A stretch of DNA of 45,000 nt, from positions 1-45,000 of the forward strand of contig NZ_ATDP01000055.1 of NCBI RefSeq assembly GCF_000445105.1, written 5' to 3'. This stretch comes from Sphingobium lactosutens DS20 (GTDB lineage: Bacteria > Pseudomonadota > Alphaproteobacteria > Sphingomonadales > Sphingomonadaceae). The position numbers were made by a program, and so were the translations under genes. Below are positions 17,340 to 24,738 of this stretch, one piece after another. Within the stretch, counting starts at the first letter, position 1, and every line of letters begins with the position of its first letter. Below the pieces are notes generated by a model, which had not been told where the DNA came from, did not search any database, and saw nothing but the letters and a program-made list of their open reading frames with translations.

Positions 17340-18100
17340 TGCACAGCCTGCCGGTCTTCCTGCGGCTGGCGGGGCGCCCGGTCATCCTGACGGGCGAGGG
17401 GGAGGCTGCGGAGGCCAAGCGCCGGCTGCTGGAACGCGCGGGCGCACGGATCGTCGATGAAGCAGATCAGGACGCGTGCGTTGCCATCGTTTCCGATGGT
17501 GATGAGGCCACCGCGAAGACGCTGCGGGCGCGGGGTATCCTGGTCAATGCGACCGACAATCCCGATCTGTGCGATTTCACGCTGCCCGCGATCGTCGATC
17601 GCGATCCAGTGCTGATCGCCATCGGCACCGGCGGCGCATCGGCGGGGCTGGCCAAGGCATTGCGGCAGCGGCTGGAGGCATTGCTGCCTGCCGGGATGGG
17701 CGCATTGGCGCGGACCTTGTTCGATGCACGCTCCGCAATTCGTGCGCGCTGGCCGGACGCCAGCGACCGGCGACGTGCGATTGACGCGGGGCTGTCGCCG
17801 GGCGGGTCGATCGATCCACTGGCGGAAGGCAGCGCCGACCGGCTGGAAGGCTGGTTGGCTGGGCCGGACAGGACGCACCTATCCCGGCTGGAAACGATCC
17901 GCCTGTCATCGCGCGATCCTGATGAGCTGACGCTGCGCGCGGCGCGTTTGCTGGGCGAGGCGGATCGCGTCTATTACCACGCTGATGTTCCAGGCGAAAT
18001 CCTCGACCGCGCCCGTGCCGATGCGGCGCGCATCCGTGCCCCGCATCCGCCCGGCGAACCGGAACAGGGCCTGTCACTCTGGCTCGTTATGGCGGACTGA
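17339..18100 (+). CDS. Siroheme synthase N-terminal (CysG-type) with truncated methylase domain
   Basis: A 253-residue protein whose first 180 residues match the precorrin-2 dehydrogenase/ferrochelatase part of CysG (Met8-like). Motifs are VILTGEGEAAEAKRRLLE for NAD binding, NATDNPDLCDFTLPAIVDRD and IAIGTGGASAGLAKALR. It would convert precorrin-2 to siroheme for sulfite and nitrite reductases. Residues 184-232 (DPDELTLRAARLLGEADRV and following) resemble the beginning of the uroporphyrinogen methyltransferase domain of CysG, but the GAGPGD loop is gone and the rest is missing. The methylase should therefore be encoded elsewhere. It is coupled to lysA and ends 3 bases from the convergent receiver gene. 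Confidence 0.85.
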   Translation: MHSLPVFLRLAGRPVILTGEGEAAEAKRRLLERAGARIVDEADQDACVAIVSDGDEATAKTLRARGILVNATDNPDLCDFTLPAIVDRDPVLIAIGTGGASAGLAKALRQRLEALLPAGMGALARTLFDARSAIRARWPDASDRRRAIDAGLSPGGSIDPLAEGSADRLEGWLAGPDRTHLSRLETIRLSSRDPDELTLRAARLLGEADRVYYHADVPGEILDRARADAARIRAPHPPGEPEQGLSLWLVMAD

Positions 18101-18103
18101 CCG

Positions 18104-18703
18104 TCAGCGGGCGCTGAGGCGCGCGACTTCCGCCTGCAGCTGATGGACGGACACCATCAGACGCGCCCGGTCGAGCTCAACCTGCCGCAAAGCCTCGCGC
18201 GTTTCGCCCAGCTCCATCGCGCGCCGGGCAATGCGGGCATCGAGTTCGGCATATTGGCGCGACAGCAAGGCCATCCGATCAGCGCGCGCATGAGCCCGCC
18301 GCAGCCGGGCGTCGAGCATGTCGAAATCAAAGGGTTTGACGATATGGTCGTCTGCACCCGCATCCAGCGCCGCGATCATCCTTGCGCCGTCACCCGCGCC
18401 GCCGATCATCACGATGCAGACATGGCCGACGGGATGCGCCGCGCGGATTTTCTCCATGGTCGCGATCGCGGGCAGCAAGCGCAAATCCATGTCGATCAGG
18501 ATGATGTCCGACGGCTGCGTCATCAGCGCCTTTTGCGCTGCAAACCCGTCGTCTACGGCGGTCACGTCATAATGGCGATGCGACAGCCGGCGGGCGATGA
18601 CCGCGCGTGCGGTCGCATTTTCATCCACCAGCAACAGGCGCAGGCGACGGGGCGCTGCCTGGGTCGCAGTGCCCATCCGCGCGTCACGCTGAAAAAAGGA
18701 CAT
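18104..18703 (-). CDS. Receiver-domain protein with C-terminal coiled coil
   Basis: A 199-residue single-receiver response regulator. The receiver spans about residues 20-135 with acidic D27/E28, phospho-acceptor D71 (IILIDMDL) and K123 (HIVKPFDF). The conserved Thr/Ser is replaced by Ile-Gly. Residues 135-199 form a likely coiled coil (RQYAELDARIARRAMELGE and following) with no DNA-binding or enzymatic output domain. AGGAG precedes the ATG by 7 bases. It is divergent from the small-peptide operon across a 144-base spacer and may belong to the same system, but it could be independent. Confidence 0.85.
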   Translation of the reverse strand: MSFFQRDARMGTATQAAPRRLRLLLVDENATARAVIARRLSHRHYDVTAVDDGFAAQKALMTQPSDIILIDMDLRLLPAIATMEKIRAAHPVGHVCIVMIGGAGDGARMIAALDAGADDHIVKPFDFDMLDARLRRAHARADRMALLSRQYAELDARIARRAMELGETREALRQVELDRARLMVSVHQLQAEVARLSAR

Positions 18704-18774
18704 GAAAAGGCTCCTGTTGCGGCACCCGGCTTTAGGCGGACCGCACCAAAAAATGCTTAACGCCTTGGTCCATT

Positions 18775-18790
18775 ATTAAATTCATTTAAT
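18775..18790. promoter_or_regulatory. AT-rich palindrome between receiver gene and peptide operon
   Basis: ATTAAAT-TC-ATTTAAT is a perfect 7-base inverted repeat in otherwise GC-rich DNA. It lies in the divergent spacer 58 bases before the 46-codon peptide gene. It is a candidate operator for the OmpR-type regulator encoded at the end of the operon, or a promoter element. Confidence 0.45.
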
Positions 18791-18847
18791 TGGCCTGCTT
18801 TCGGCCCCGGCCATAGCCTGCTCGCGCTTATCCAAGAGGAGGCTTGC

Positions 18848-18988
18848 ATGCCCAACGTCGTTCCCCAGCTTGCGATTGAAGACATCGCCGACCTGTCCGA
18901 TCCCATCAGTCCCTTTGCCCTGTCGGATGCGGGCGAGCTGGACATCAGCCTGATGGACGTTGTGATCGCCATCATCGACCAGCCGTGA
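18848..18988 (+). CDS. 46-residue acidic peptide, possible precursor peptide
   Basis: A short gene with an excellent ribosome site (AGAGGAGG, 6 bases before the ATG). The product begins MPNVVPQLAIEDIADL, ends LMDVVIAIIDQP, and has many Asp/Glu residues with no Lys, Arg or His. There is no signal peptide and no cysteine. The acidic N-terminal half followed by a hydrophobic C-terminus is compatible with a leader-core peptide or with a small adaptor. Its stop overlaps the GTG start of the next gene (GTGA), so the two are translationally coupled. I recognise no family. Confidence 0.7.
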   Translation: MPNVVPQLAIEDIADLSDPISPFALSDAGELDISLMDVVIAIIDQP

Positions 18989-19797
18989 CGCTGGCAGCGC
19001 TCACCGCAAGCGCGCAGGCGGCGGGCAGCGCGCCGCTTGACGAAGCGGTGGCGCTGATCCGCCCGCTTCTGCTCGACATTGGCTGGTTTGGCGCGTGGCT
19101 GACGGATCAGATCGCACAGATGCGCGTCGATCCCCTGCACCTTCCCCCGGTTCGGGCCAGCAGCAACGGCGCAGTGCGGCATCTGGTGTTCGTGCGGACC
19201 GAACGCTTCTGGGTGACTGCGACCATCATCGACCTTTCAGCGCCGCCGTCCGACCGGCTGCATTTTTCCGGCCGTCATGCGCTCTGCCGTCCGCTCAACA
19301 AGGCGTTGCGAGGGGAGCTGTTCCAGCTTGAGGGGGTGCGCCCGGCACATATTCGGCCGATCGAGTGTCGGCCCGGCAAAATGCTCGAACTGGACGAGCG
19401 GCATCAGGCCTTGCGCCTGACGCCGGGCACCAGCGCGCTCATGATGCTACGCGCGCAGATCGCCCCGCGCGGCCCGGTCCTCGCGCGCACGATCGATCTC
19501 GTCAGCGGCGGGATGAGTGCGCAGGCGCAGGTGGATGAAGCGCATGCGCGAACGCTGATGCTGCTGTCGCTGCTCCGGATGCAGCGGCGGCGCGACGCTG
19601 CGCCGATGTTTGCCGCCGCGCTCGACGCGCCGCTGCCGGCACAAAGATGGGCCGTGATGCGGGAATATCTCGCGCTCGATACCGCGCAGGCGCTGGAGCC
19701 TCTTACCGTCATGGCGCGGGCCGACGCTGATGGGAAAGTGCAATCGCTGGCGCGGCAGACGCTGGCGCAACTGGAACAGCCGCAATGCCGCGCCTGA
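18985..19797 (+). CDS. Unknown protein A of peptide operon (cupin-like, ligands missing)
   Basis: A 270-residue protein I cannot assign. Its middle (about residues 55-170) looks like a beta-rich cupin-type barrel, with VRHLVFVRTERFWVTATI and GKMLELDERHQALRL. The last 80 residues are helical. The order of segments parallels the next gene's product (ASSNGAVRHLVF against NPYSAQVMLLRP; GKMLEL against GRMLLY), so the two are probably distant paralogues. The clustered histidines of the second protein are mostly absent here, which suggests a non-catalytic partner. The start is a GTG inside the peptide gene's stop. Confidence 0.7.
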   Translation: MTLAALTASAQAAGSAPLDEAVALIRPLLLDIGWFGAWLTDQIAQMRVDPLHLPPVRASSNGAVRHLVFVRTERFWVTATIIDLSAPPSDRLHFSGRHALCRPLNKALRGELFQLEGVRPAHIRPIECRPGKMLELDERHQALRLTPGTSALMMLRAQIAPRGPVLARTIDLVSGGMSAQAQVDEAHARTLMLLSLLRMQRRRDAAPMFAAALDAPLPAQRWAVMREYLALDTAQALEPLTVMARADADGKVQSLARQTLAQLEQPQCRA

Positions 19798-20687
19798 TGG
19801 AGCCGGAGGACAACGGCTCAACCATCGATCTCGATGCGCTGGTCGACTGGTGCGAGAGCCCGGCCTTCGACCCCTCGTGCGAGGATGGGCTGGCGGCGGC
19901 CGCACCCATGCTCGCCGCCCTGGCGCGCAACCGCCACTTCCTGGCGGACGCTGCGATTGCGGAACTCAAGACGCGATGCGCGAGCCAGCGTCACCACAAC
20001 CCCTATTCCGCCCAAGTCATGCTGTTGCGGCCCCCGGCGGGCAAATATGTGCTGCGCGCGGCCTTCTGGCCGGCGATGGGCGATCATGTCGTGCGCGCCA
20101 GCGGCACCGCGCCCTTTCTCTATCATGTGCCGCACGACCATGGCTTTGATTTCCTGACCGTGGGCTATCTGGGGCCGGGCTATGGATCGGACTATCATGA
20201 CTATGACGCCGCCGGCGTCACAGGTTTTGAAGGTGAGGCCGTCAGGCTCCGGTGGGCAGGGCGCAGCTGGCTTCACGAAGGGCGGATGCTGCTTTATCGC
20301 GCGCATCGCGACATCCATAGCCAGCTTCCGCCCGAGCGCATGTCCATATCGCTCAACATCCTCGCCAGTCCGCCGGGCCAGGGCTGGCGGCGCCAATATC
20401 GCTTCGATACGGCGCGCGGCGTGATCGCGCAGTCGATGACGGTTGCGAGCGCGCAATTGCTGCTCGAACTCGCGATCGGCTGCGGGGACGACAATGCCAT
20501 GGATCTGGCCGAAGCCTTTGTTTGCCAGCATCCGCACGACGCCATGCGTCTCACCGCCTGGAATGCCATGGGCGATGTGTTGGAAAGACGGGCGCGGCTA
20601 GAGCATCTTGAAGTCGGGGCGGGAAGTGACAGCCCGCTGGTGCGCGCGCGGGCGCGTTCCATGGTGGAAAACCTCCAGAATGGATAG
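19785..20687 (+). CDS. Unknown protein B of peptide operon (cupin-like, metal-site candidate)
   Basis: A 300-residue protein I cannot assign. The central region has His-rich strands typical of a cupin metal site: LYHVPHDHGFDFLTVGYLGPG, then SDYHDYD, and later GRMLLYRAHRDIHSQLP before a MSISLNI strand. Helical C-terminal repeats follow. It could be a metal-dependent oxygenase or hydroxylase acting on the peptide, but this is inference from fold-like patterns only. It overlaps protein A's gene by 13 bases; an ATG at 19797 (TGATG) is an equally good start. The regulator gene follows after 24 bases. Confidence 0.7.
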   Translation: MPRLMEPEDNGSTIDLDALVDWCESPAFDPSCEDGLAAAAPMLAALARNRHFLADAAIAELKTRCASQRHHNPYSAQVMLLRPPAGKYVLRAAFWPAMGDHVVRASGTAPFLYHVPHDHGFDFLTVGYLGPGYGSDYHDYDAAGVTGFEGEAVRLRWAGRSWLHEGRMLLYRAHRDIHSQLPPERMSISLNILASPPGQGWRRQYRFDTARGVIAQSMTVASAQLLLELAIGCGDDNAMDLAEAFVCQHPHDAMRLTAWNAMGDVLERRARLEHLEVGAGSDSPLVRARARSMVENLQNG

Positions 20688-20711
20688 GAAACGGTTTGTA
20701 TTTGCCCTGCC

Positions 20712-21338
20712 GTGGCTGTCGGATGGGATCGGGCGCTAGACGACAGGGCGAATGTGGGCGGGCGCGTGGAATGTCATGGTGTGGGAAGCGATTTCGGCCC
20801 GGTCGCGCGCGCATTGAGCGCGCGGGGCGTCCACCTGGCGATGCGACACGCGCCGGGTCAGCCCCATGTCCGTGCGGGCGACGCCATGATCCTGTGGCAG
20901 CGGACGGACGATCCGCTCGCCCGCGCGCAAGCGCTCGACAGCGGCGCGCAGGACGTAGTTGGCCCATGGATGCATGAAGCAGAAGCGGCGGCACGCATCA
21001 TCCGTCTGGCCCAGGGGCAGGACCCCAAATTGGTTCTGGGGGATCTCGTCATCGATCTGCTGGAGCGCCGTGTCGAGCGCGGCGGGCGGACCATAGCCTT
21101 GCTTGCCCGCGAATATGCGCTGCTGGTCCACCTCGCGCGCCATGCCGGGCAGCCGTTCAGTCGCGCCGAACTGCTGCGTGCTGTCTGGCGGCTGGACTTT
21201 GATCCGGGCACCAATAGCGTGGAAGTGCATATGTCGCGCTTGCGCGGCAAGCTGGACCGGGGCCATCATCAGCCCCTTCTGCGCACCGTCAGGGGGCGCG
21301 GCTATATGCTGGTCGCGGGTCTGGAATCAGGCGCATAG
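20712..21338 (+). CDS. OmpR-type regulator with degenerate receiver
   Basis: A 208-residue protein. Residues about 110-205 are a winged-helix OmpR/PhoB DNA-binding domain (LLAREYALLVHLARHAGQPFSRAELLRAVW, then SVEVHMSRLRGKLDRG and LRTVRGRGYML). The N-terminal part looks like a receiver that has lost its phosphorylation site: no Asp at the end of strand 3, and DSGAQDVVGPW where a normal receiver has GADDYLTKPF. It probably responds to something other than phosphorylation. The start (GTG 20712) is uncertain because later in-frame GTGs exist and no clear ribosome site is seen. It is the last gene of the peptide operon. Confidence 0.8.
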   Translation: MAVGWDRALDDRANVGGRVECHGVGSDFGPVARALSARGVHLAMRHAPGQPHVRAGDAMILWQRTDDPLARAQALDSGAQDVVGPWMHEAEAAARIIRLAQGQDPKLVLGDLVIDLLERRVERGGRTIALLAREYALLVHLARHAGQPFSRAELLRAVWRLDFDPGTNSVEVHMSRLRGKLDRGHHQPLLRTVRGRGYMLVAGLESGA

Positions 21339-21964
21339 GCGCGCAGGAACAGGTCTACGGCAAAAGCGGCGTCCCGATCGATATCGTCCTGGTCAAAGTC
21401 AATGATCTGCCCCATCAACAGCCCATGATGCGTGCCGGCCATGCAAAGCGACATCAGCGCCCGCGCCGCGTCCAACGGATCAGCCTTGCGCAGCAATCCA
21501 CGCTTCATGGCATTTTCCAGAAAGGCAGCGAGCACGGCACGCGTGTTACGGGGCGCCAATTCTGAAAAAATACGCGCAAGTTCCGGAAAACGCCCGCCTT
21601 CGGAAATGACGACCCGGTGGACGGCAATGACATCTGGGGACGTAACCTTTGACACCAGGCTGGTGCAGACATTTTCTAGGACGGTTTGAATGTCGGCTTG
21701 TTCATCCAGCAGTTGCGATAGCCGAGCGCGATAGGCCTGGGCCACGCGATCAATGACTGCCGCGAACAGCACATCCTTCGAAGGAAAATGCTTCCACAAT
21801 GTGCCCTTCGAACCGCCGAGCGTCTGGGCGATGGCCGACATGGTCGTCCCCGCATAGCCCTGATCGAGGAAATAGCGGTGCGCAACTTGCAGAATCCTCT
21901 CCTGCCGCTCACGCTTGCGCGTCTCCCTGCGAGTGCAGGCGAGGGGGCTTCCACTCTCCGTCAT
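21302..21964 (-). CDS. TetR-family repressor of the efflux operon
   Basis: A 220-residue TetR regulator. The helix-turn-helix lies at about residues 24-70 (GTTMSAIAQTLGGSKGTLWKHFPSK), and a helical ligand domain related to the AcrR C-terminal type follows. I chose the ATG at 21964; the open frame runs upstream through the operator. It is divergent from the NodT-EmrAB operon, and two similar near-palindromic sites lie in the 89-base spacer, which fits local repression of both transcripts. Its 3' end overlaps the end of the convergent OmpR-type gene by 37 bases. Confidence 0.9.
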   Translation of the reverse strand: MTESGSPLACTRRETRKRERQERILQVAHRYFLDQGYAGTTMSAIAQTLGGSKGTLWKHFPSKDVLFAAVIDRVAQAYRARLSQLLDEQADIQTVLENVCTSLVSKVTSPDVIAVHRVVISEGGRFPELARIFSELAPRNTRAVLAAFLENAMKRGLLRKADPLDAARALMSLCMAGTHHGLLMGQIIDFDQDDIDRDAAFAVDLFLRAYAPDSRPATSI

Positions 21965-21970
21965 AAAAAC

Positions 21971-21988
21971 GTACCATATAGTACGGTA
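21971..21988. promoter_or_regulatory. TetR operator 1
   Basis: GTACCATATAGTACGGTA is nearly palindromic (TACC...GGTA arms) and lies directly upstream of the tetR start. A second copy is at 22031-22047, so both are probable binding sites of the adjacent TetR protein. Confidence 0.65.
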
Positions 21989-22030
21989 AGGTTGTTGACA
22001 AGCCAGTGCAACGGGCGCAAGGGCGATTTT

Positions 22031-22047
22031 CATACTATCTGGTACGG
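22031..22047. promoter_or_regulatory. TetR operator 2
   Basis: CATACTATCTGGTACGG matches the reverse complement of the site at 21971-21988 at all but about two positions. It ends 6 bases before the NodT-like start codon, so a bound repressor would block initiation of the efflux operon. Confidence 0.65.
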
Positions 22048-22053
22048 TTTGTT

Positions 22054-23568
22054 ATGGCGTTGAGTCGCATGATCTTCTCCCCTCGCACGCTGCTCGCACT
22101 GGCGATGGCCATGCTGCTGGCGAGCTGCGCGGCGGTCCCCAAGCTCGGCCCGGAACCGGAGATTCGCACGGCCCAGAGCGTTGACGCCCGGCAGAGCCTG
22201 GCCGCGCCCGAAGCAGCATGGCCCGCCGATGACTGGTGGAACGCCTATGGCGATCCGCAACTGAGCGCCCTCATCGAGGAGGGGCTGAAGAACGCGCCGG
22301 ACATGGCGATCGCCGCCGCGCGATTCCGGCAGGCGCAGGCCGTGGCGCAGCAGGCGGGGGCCGCGACGCTGCCGTCGGCCGATCTGGAGGCCAGCGCCAA
22401 CGCCACGAAGCAGAGCTATAATATGGGTCTGCCCAAGGAATTCGTGCCGCAGGGATGGCTGGGCACAGGGCGGGTGGCGCTGGACCTGGGCCTGGATCTG
22501 GACCTGTGGGGCAAGAACAAGGCGGCGTTGGCCGCCGCGACGTCCGAAGCGCGGGCGGCCGAAATCGACGCGCGACAGGCGCGGCTGGCGCTCACCACCG
22601 GGATCGCCAACGCCTATGCCGATCTCGCCCGGCTATATGATGAGGCGGAGGTGCAGCAGCGCGCGCTCGACATTCGGATGGCCAGTCAGAAGCTGGCGGC
22701 AGAACGGCGAGCCAATGGATTGGAAACGCGGGGCAGCGTTCGCCAGGCCGATGCGACCGTGTCGGCGGCCAAGGCGCAGCTTGCCGGCGCCAAGGTCGCG
22801 ATCGCGCTGCGCCAGCACCAGATCGCGGCCCTGATCGGCGCCGGGCCCGATCGCGGGCTTTCGATCACGCGGCCGGTCAAGGGTCGTCTGTCGCCACTCG
22901 GCCTGCCGGCGGACGTCACGACCAATCTTGTTGCACGCCGGCCGGATATCGCGGCTGCGCTGGCCCGGACGGAGGCTGCGGCGAAACGGATCAAGGTCGC
23001 GCGCGCTGATTTCTTTCCGGCCGTTCGGCTGGGCGCGCTGATCGGCGTGCAATCGCTCGGCTACAACACGGTGTTCACCGGCAATGGCGCACAGGGCGGG
23101 GCGTCGCCTTTTCTGGATACATTGTTCAAGAAGGATTCGATCTTCGGCAATGCCGGACCCGCGATCAGCCTGCCCTTGTTCCATGGCGGCGCATTGCGCG
23201 GGCAGTATCGGAGCGCCCGCGCCGTCTATGATCAGGCGGTGGCGACCTATGACAAAACGGTCCTGACCGCCTATCAGGAAGTCGCCGACGCCGTGACCAG
23301 TCGACGCGCGATCGAGCAGCGGCTGGCGGATGCCCGCGCCGCGCTCGCCGCTTCGCGCGACGCCTATGACGTGGCGCAGAAACGCTACAAGGGCGGGCTG
23401 TCTCCCTATCTCGACGTGCTCAATGTGGAGGACCAGCTGCTCTCCGCCCAGCGCGCAGTCTCCGATCTCGAAGCGAGCGCCTTCACGCTCGATATCGCTC
23501 TTATTCGTGCGCTGGGCGGCGGATTTACCCCCAGCGCTGCTTTGCCCAAGGACGACATCCATGGCTGA
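22054..23568 (+). CDS. NodT-family outer-membrane efflux lipoprotein
   Basis: A 504-residue TolC-like lipoprotein. The signal ends at LASC (C25). Two outer-membrane efflux repeats follow, with the NodT signatures DDWWNAYGDPQLSALIEEGLKNAPDMAIAAARFRQA and LVARRPDIAAALARTEAAAKRI. It forms the outer-membrane exit duct for the EmrA/EmrB pump encoded next. The start is the ATG at 22054 just after operator 2. Its end overlaps the emrA-like start by 8 bases. Confidence 0.92.
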   Translation: MALSRMIFSPRTLLALAMAMLLASCAAVPKLGPEPEIRTAQSVDARQSLAAPEAAWPADDWWNAYGDPQLSALIEEGLKNAPDMAIAAARFRQAQAVAQQAGAATLPSADLEASANATKQSYNMGLPKEFVPQGWLGTGRVALDLGLDLDLWGKNKAALAAATSEARAAEIDARQARLALTTGIANAYADLARLYDEAEVQQRALDIRMASQKLAAERRANGLETRGSVRQADATVSAAKAQLAGAKVAIALRQHQIAALIGAGPDRGLSITRPVKGRLSPLGLPADVTTNLVARRPDIAAALARTEAAAKRIKVARADFFPAVRLGALIGVQSLGYNTVFTGNGAQGGASPFLDTLFKKDSIFGNAGPAISLPLFHGGALRGQYRSARAVYDQAVATYDKTVLTAYQEVADAVTSRRAIEQRLADARAALAASRDAYDVAQKRYKGGLSPYLDVLNVEDQLLSAQRAVSDLEASAFTLDIALIRALGGGFTPSAALPKDDIHG

Positions 23569-24724
23569 CGCCGAAAACACCACCCCGACCAGCGAGCCGC
23601 AGGACGCGCAGCAGGACGCGCAGCAGATTGAGCGCAACAGCGCCCGGCGCACCTGGCTGATCCGGCTGGGCCTTGCCGTGCTGGTAGTCGGCCTACTCTG
23701 GGGCGCATGGTATATGCTGTTCGGTCGCAATCATGTCAGCACCGATAACGCCTATGTGAATGCGGAAATGGCGCAGGTGACGCCGCTCATCGGCGCGCAG
23801 GTGATCGACGTGCTGGTCAGCGACACGCAATCGGTCAAGAAGGGCGACATTCTGGTCAAGCTGGACCCGACCAACGCCAAAATCGCGGTTGCGCAGGCGG
23901 AAGCCGATCTGGCCGAAGCGCGCCGTCGTTTCCGCCAGACAGACGCCACGAGCGATTCGCTTGCTGCCCAGGTGGAGGCGCGCAGCGCCGATATCGTTCA
24001 GGCGCGCGCGCAGCTCGCCACCGCGCAGGCGGACCTGGAAAAGGCGCGCGTCGACTTGCAGCGCCGCGAGGCGCTGGTGGCCGATGGCGCGGTATCGGGG
24101 GATGAAGTCACTGCGGCCAGGACCGCCTATGCCAGCGCACAGGCTGCGCTGCGGCTGGCGCAGGCGGGCGTCAAGACGGCCGAGGCGACGCGCGGCGCGG
24201 CGACCGGCCAGCTGGAAGCCAATCAGGCGCTGGTGCGCGGTTCGACCGAAGACACCGATCCGGCGGTCCTCGCCGCGAAGGCGCGACTGGAGTCGGCCAG
24301 GCTGGACCTTGAACGCACGATCATCCGTGCCCCGATCGATGGCATCGTCACCAAACGGCAGGTGCAGGTCGGCCAGCGCGTCGCGCAGGGTAGCCCGATC
24401 ATGTCCATCGTCCCGATTTCCCAGGTCTATGTCGACGCCAATTTCAAGGAAAAGCAGCTGCGCGGCGTCCGGGTCGGCATGCCTGCCAAGGTGACGTCCG
24501 ACCTTTACGGTGATGACGTCGTCTACCATGGCAAGATTGTGGGCTTTTCCGGCGGCACGGGGTCTTCCATGTCGTTGATCCCCGCGCAGAATGCGACCGG
24601 TAACTGGATCAAGGTTGTGCAGCGCCTGCCGCTGCGGATCGAACTGGACCCCAAGGAACTGGCCGCGCATCCGCTGCGCGTCGGCCTCTCGATGGAAGTC
24701 GAGATCGACCTGGCGGCGGACTGA
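23561..24724 (+). CDS. EmrA-like membrane fusion protein (HlyD family)
   Basis: A 387-residue periplasmic adaptor. One N-terminal membrane helix (residues 31-52, LIRLGLAVLVVGLLWGAWYM) precedes the family motif STDNAYVNAEMAQVTPLI. A long alpha-helical hairpin (about residues 110-220) and a lipoyl/beta-barrel part (IRAPIDGIVTKRQVQVGQ, VDANFKEKQL) follow. It links the inner-membrane MFS pump to the NodT duct. Residues 10-25 contain repeated QDAQQ units. The start at 23561 overlaps the preceding gene by 8 bases. Confidence 0.93.
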   Translation: MADAENTTPTSEPQDAQQDAQQIERNSARRTWLIRLGLAVLVVGLLWGAWYMLFGRNHVSTDNAYVNAEMAQVTPLIGAQVIDVLVSDTQSVKKGDILVKLDPTNAKIAVAQAEADLAEARRRFRQTDATSDSLAAQVEARSADIVQARAQLATAQADLEKARVDLQRREALVADGAVSGDEVTAARTAYASAQAALRLAQAGVKTAEATRGAATGQLEANQALVRGSTEDTDPAVLAAKARLESARLDLERTIIRAPIDGIVTKRQVQVGQRVAQGSPIMSIVPISQVYVDANFKEKQLRGVRVGMPAKVTSDLYGDDVVYHGKIVGFSGGTGSSMSLIPAQNATGNWIKVVQRLPLRIELDPKELAAHPLRVGLSMEVEIDLAAD

Positions 24725-24738
24725 AGGGGGCGCGCGGC

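Noticed and set aside
18848..18988. Toxin of a toxin-antitoxin pair
   Set aside because: The peptide is strongly acidic with no basic residues or membrane helix, and the adjacent genes do not resemble antitoxins.
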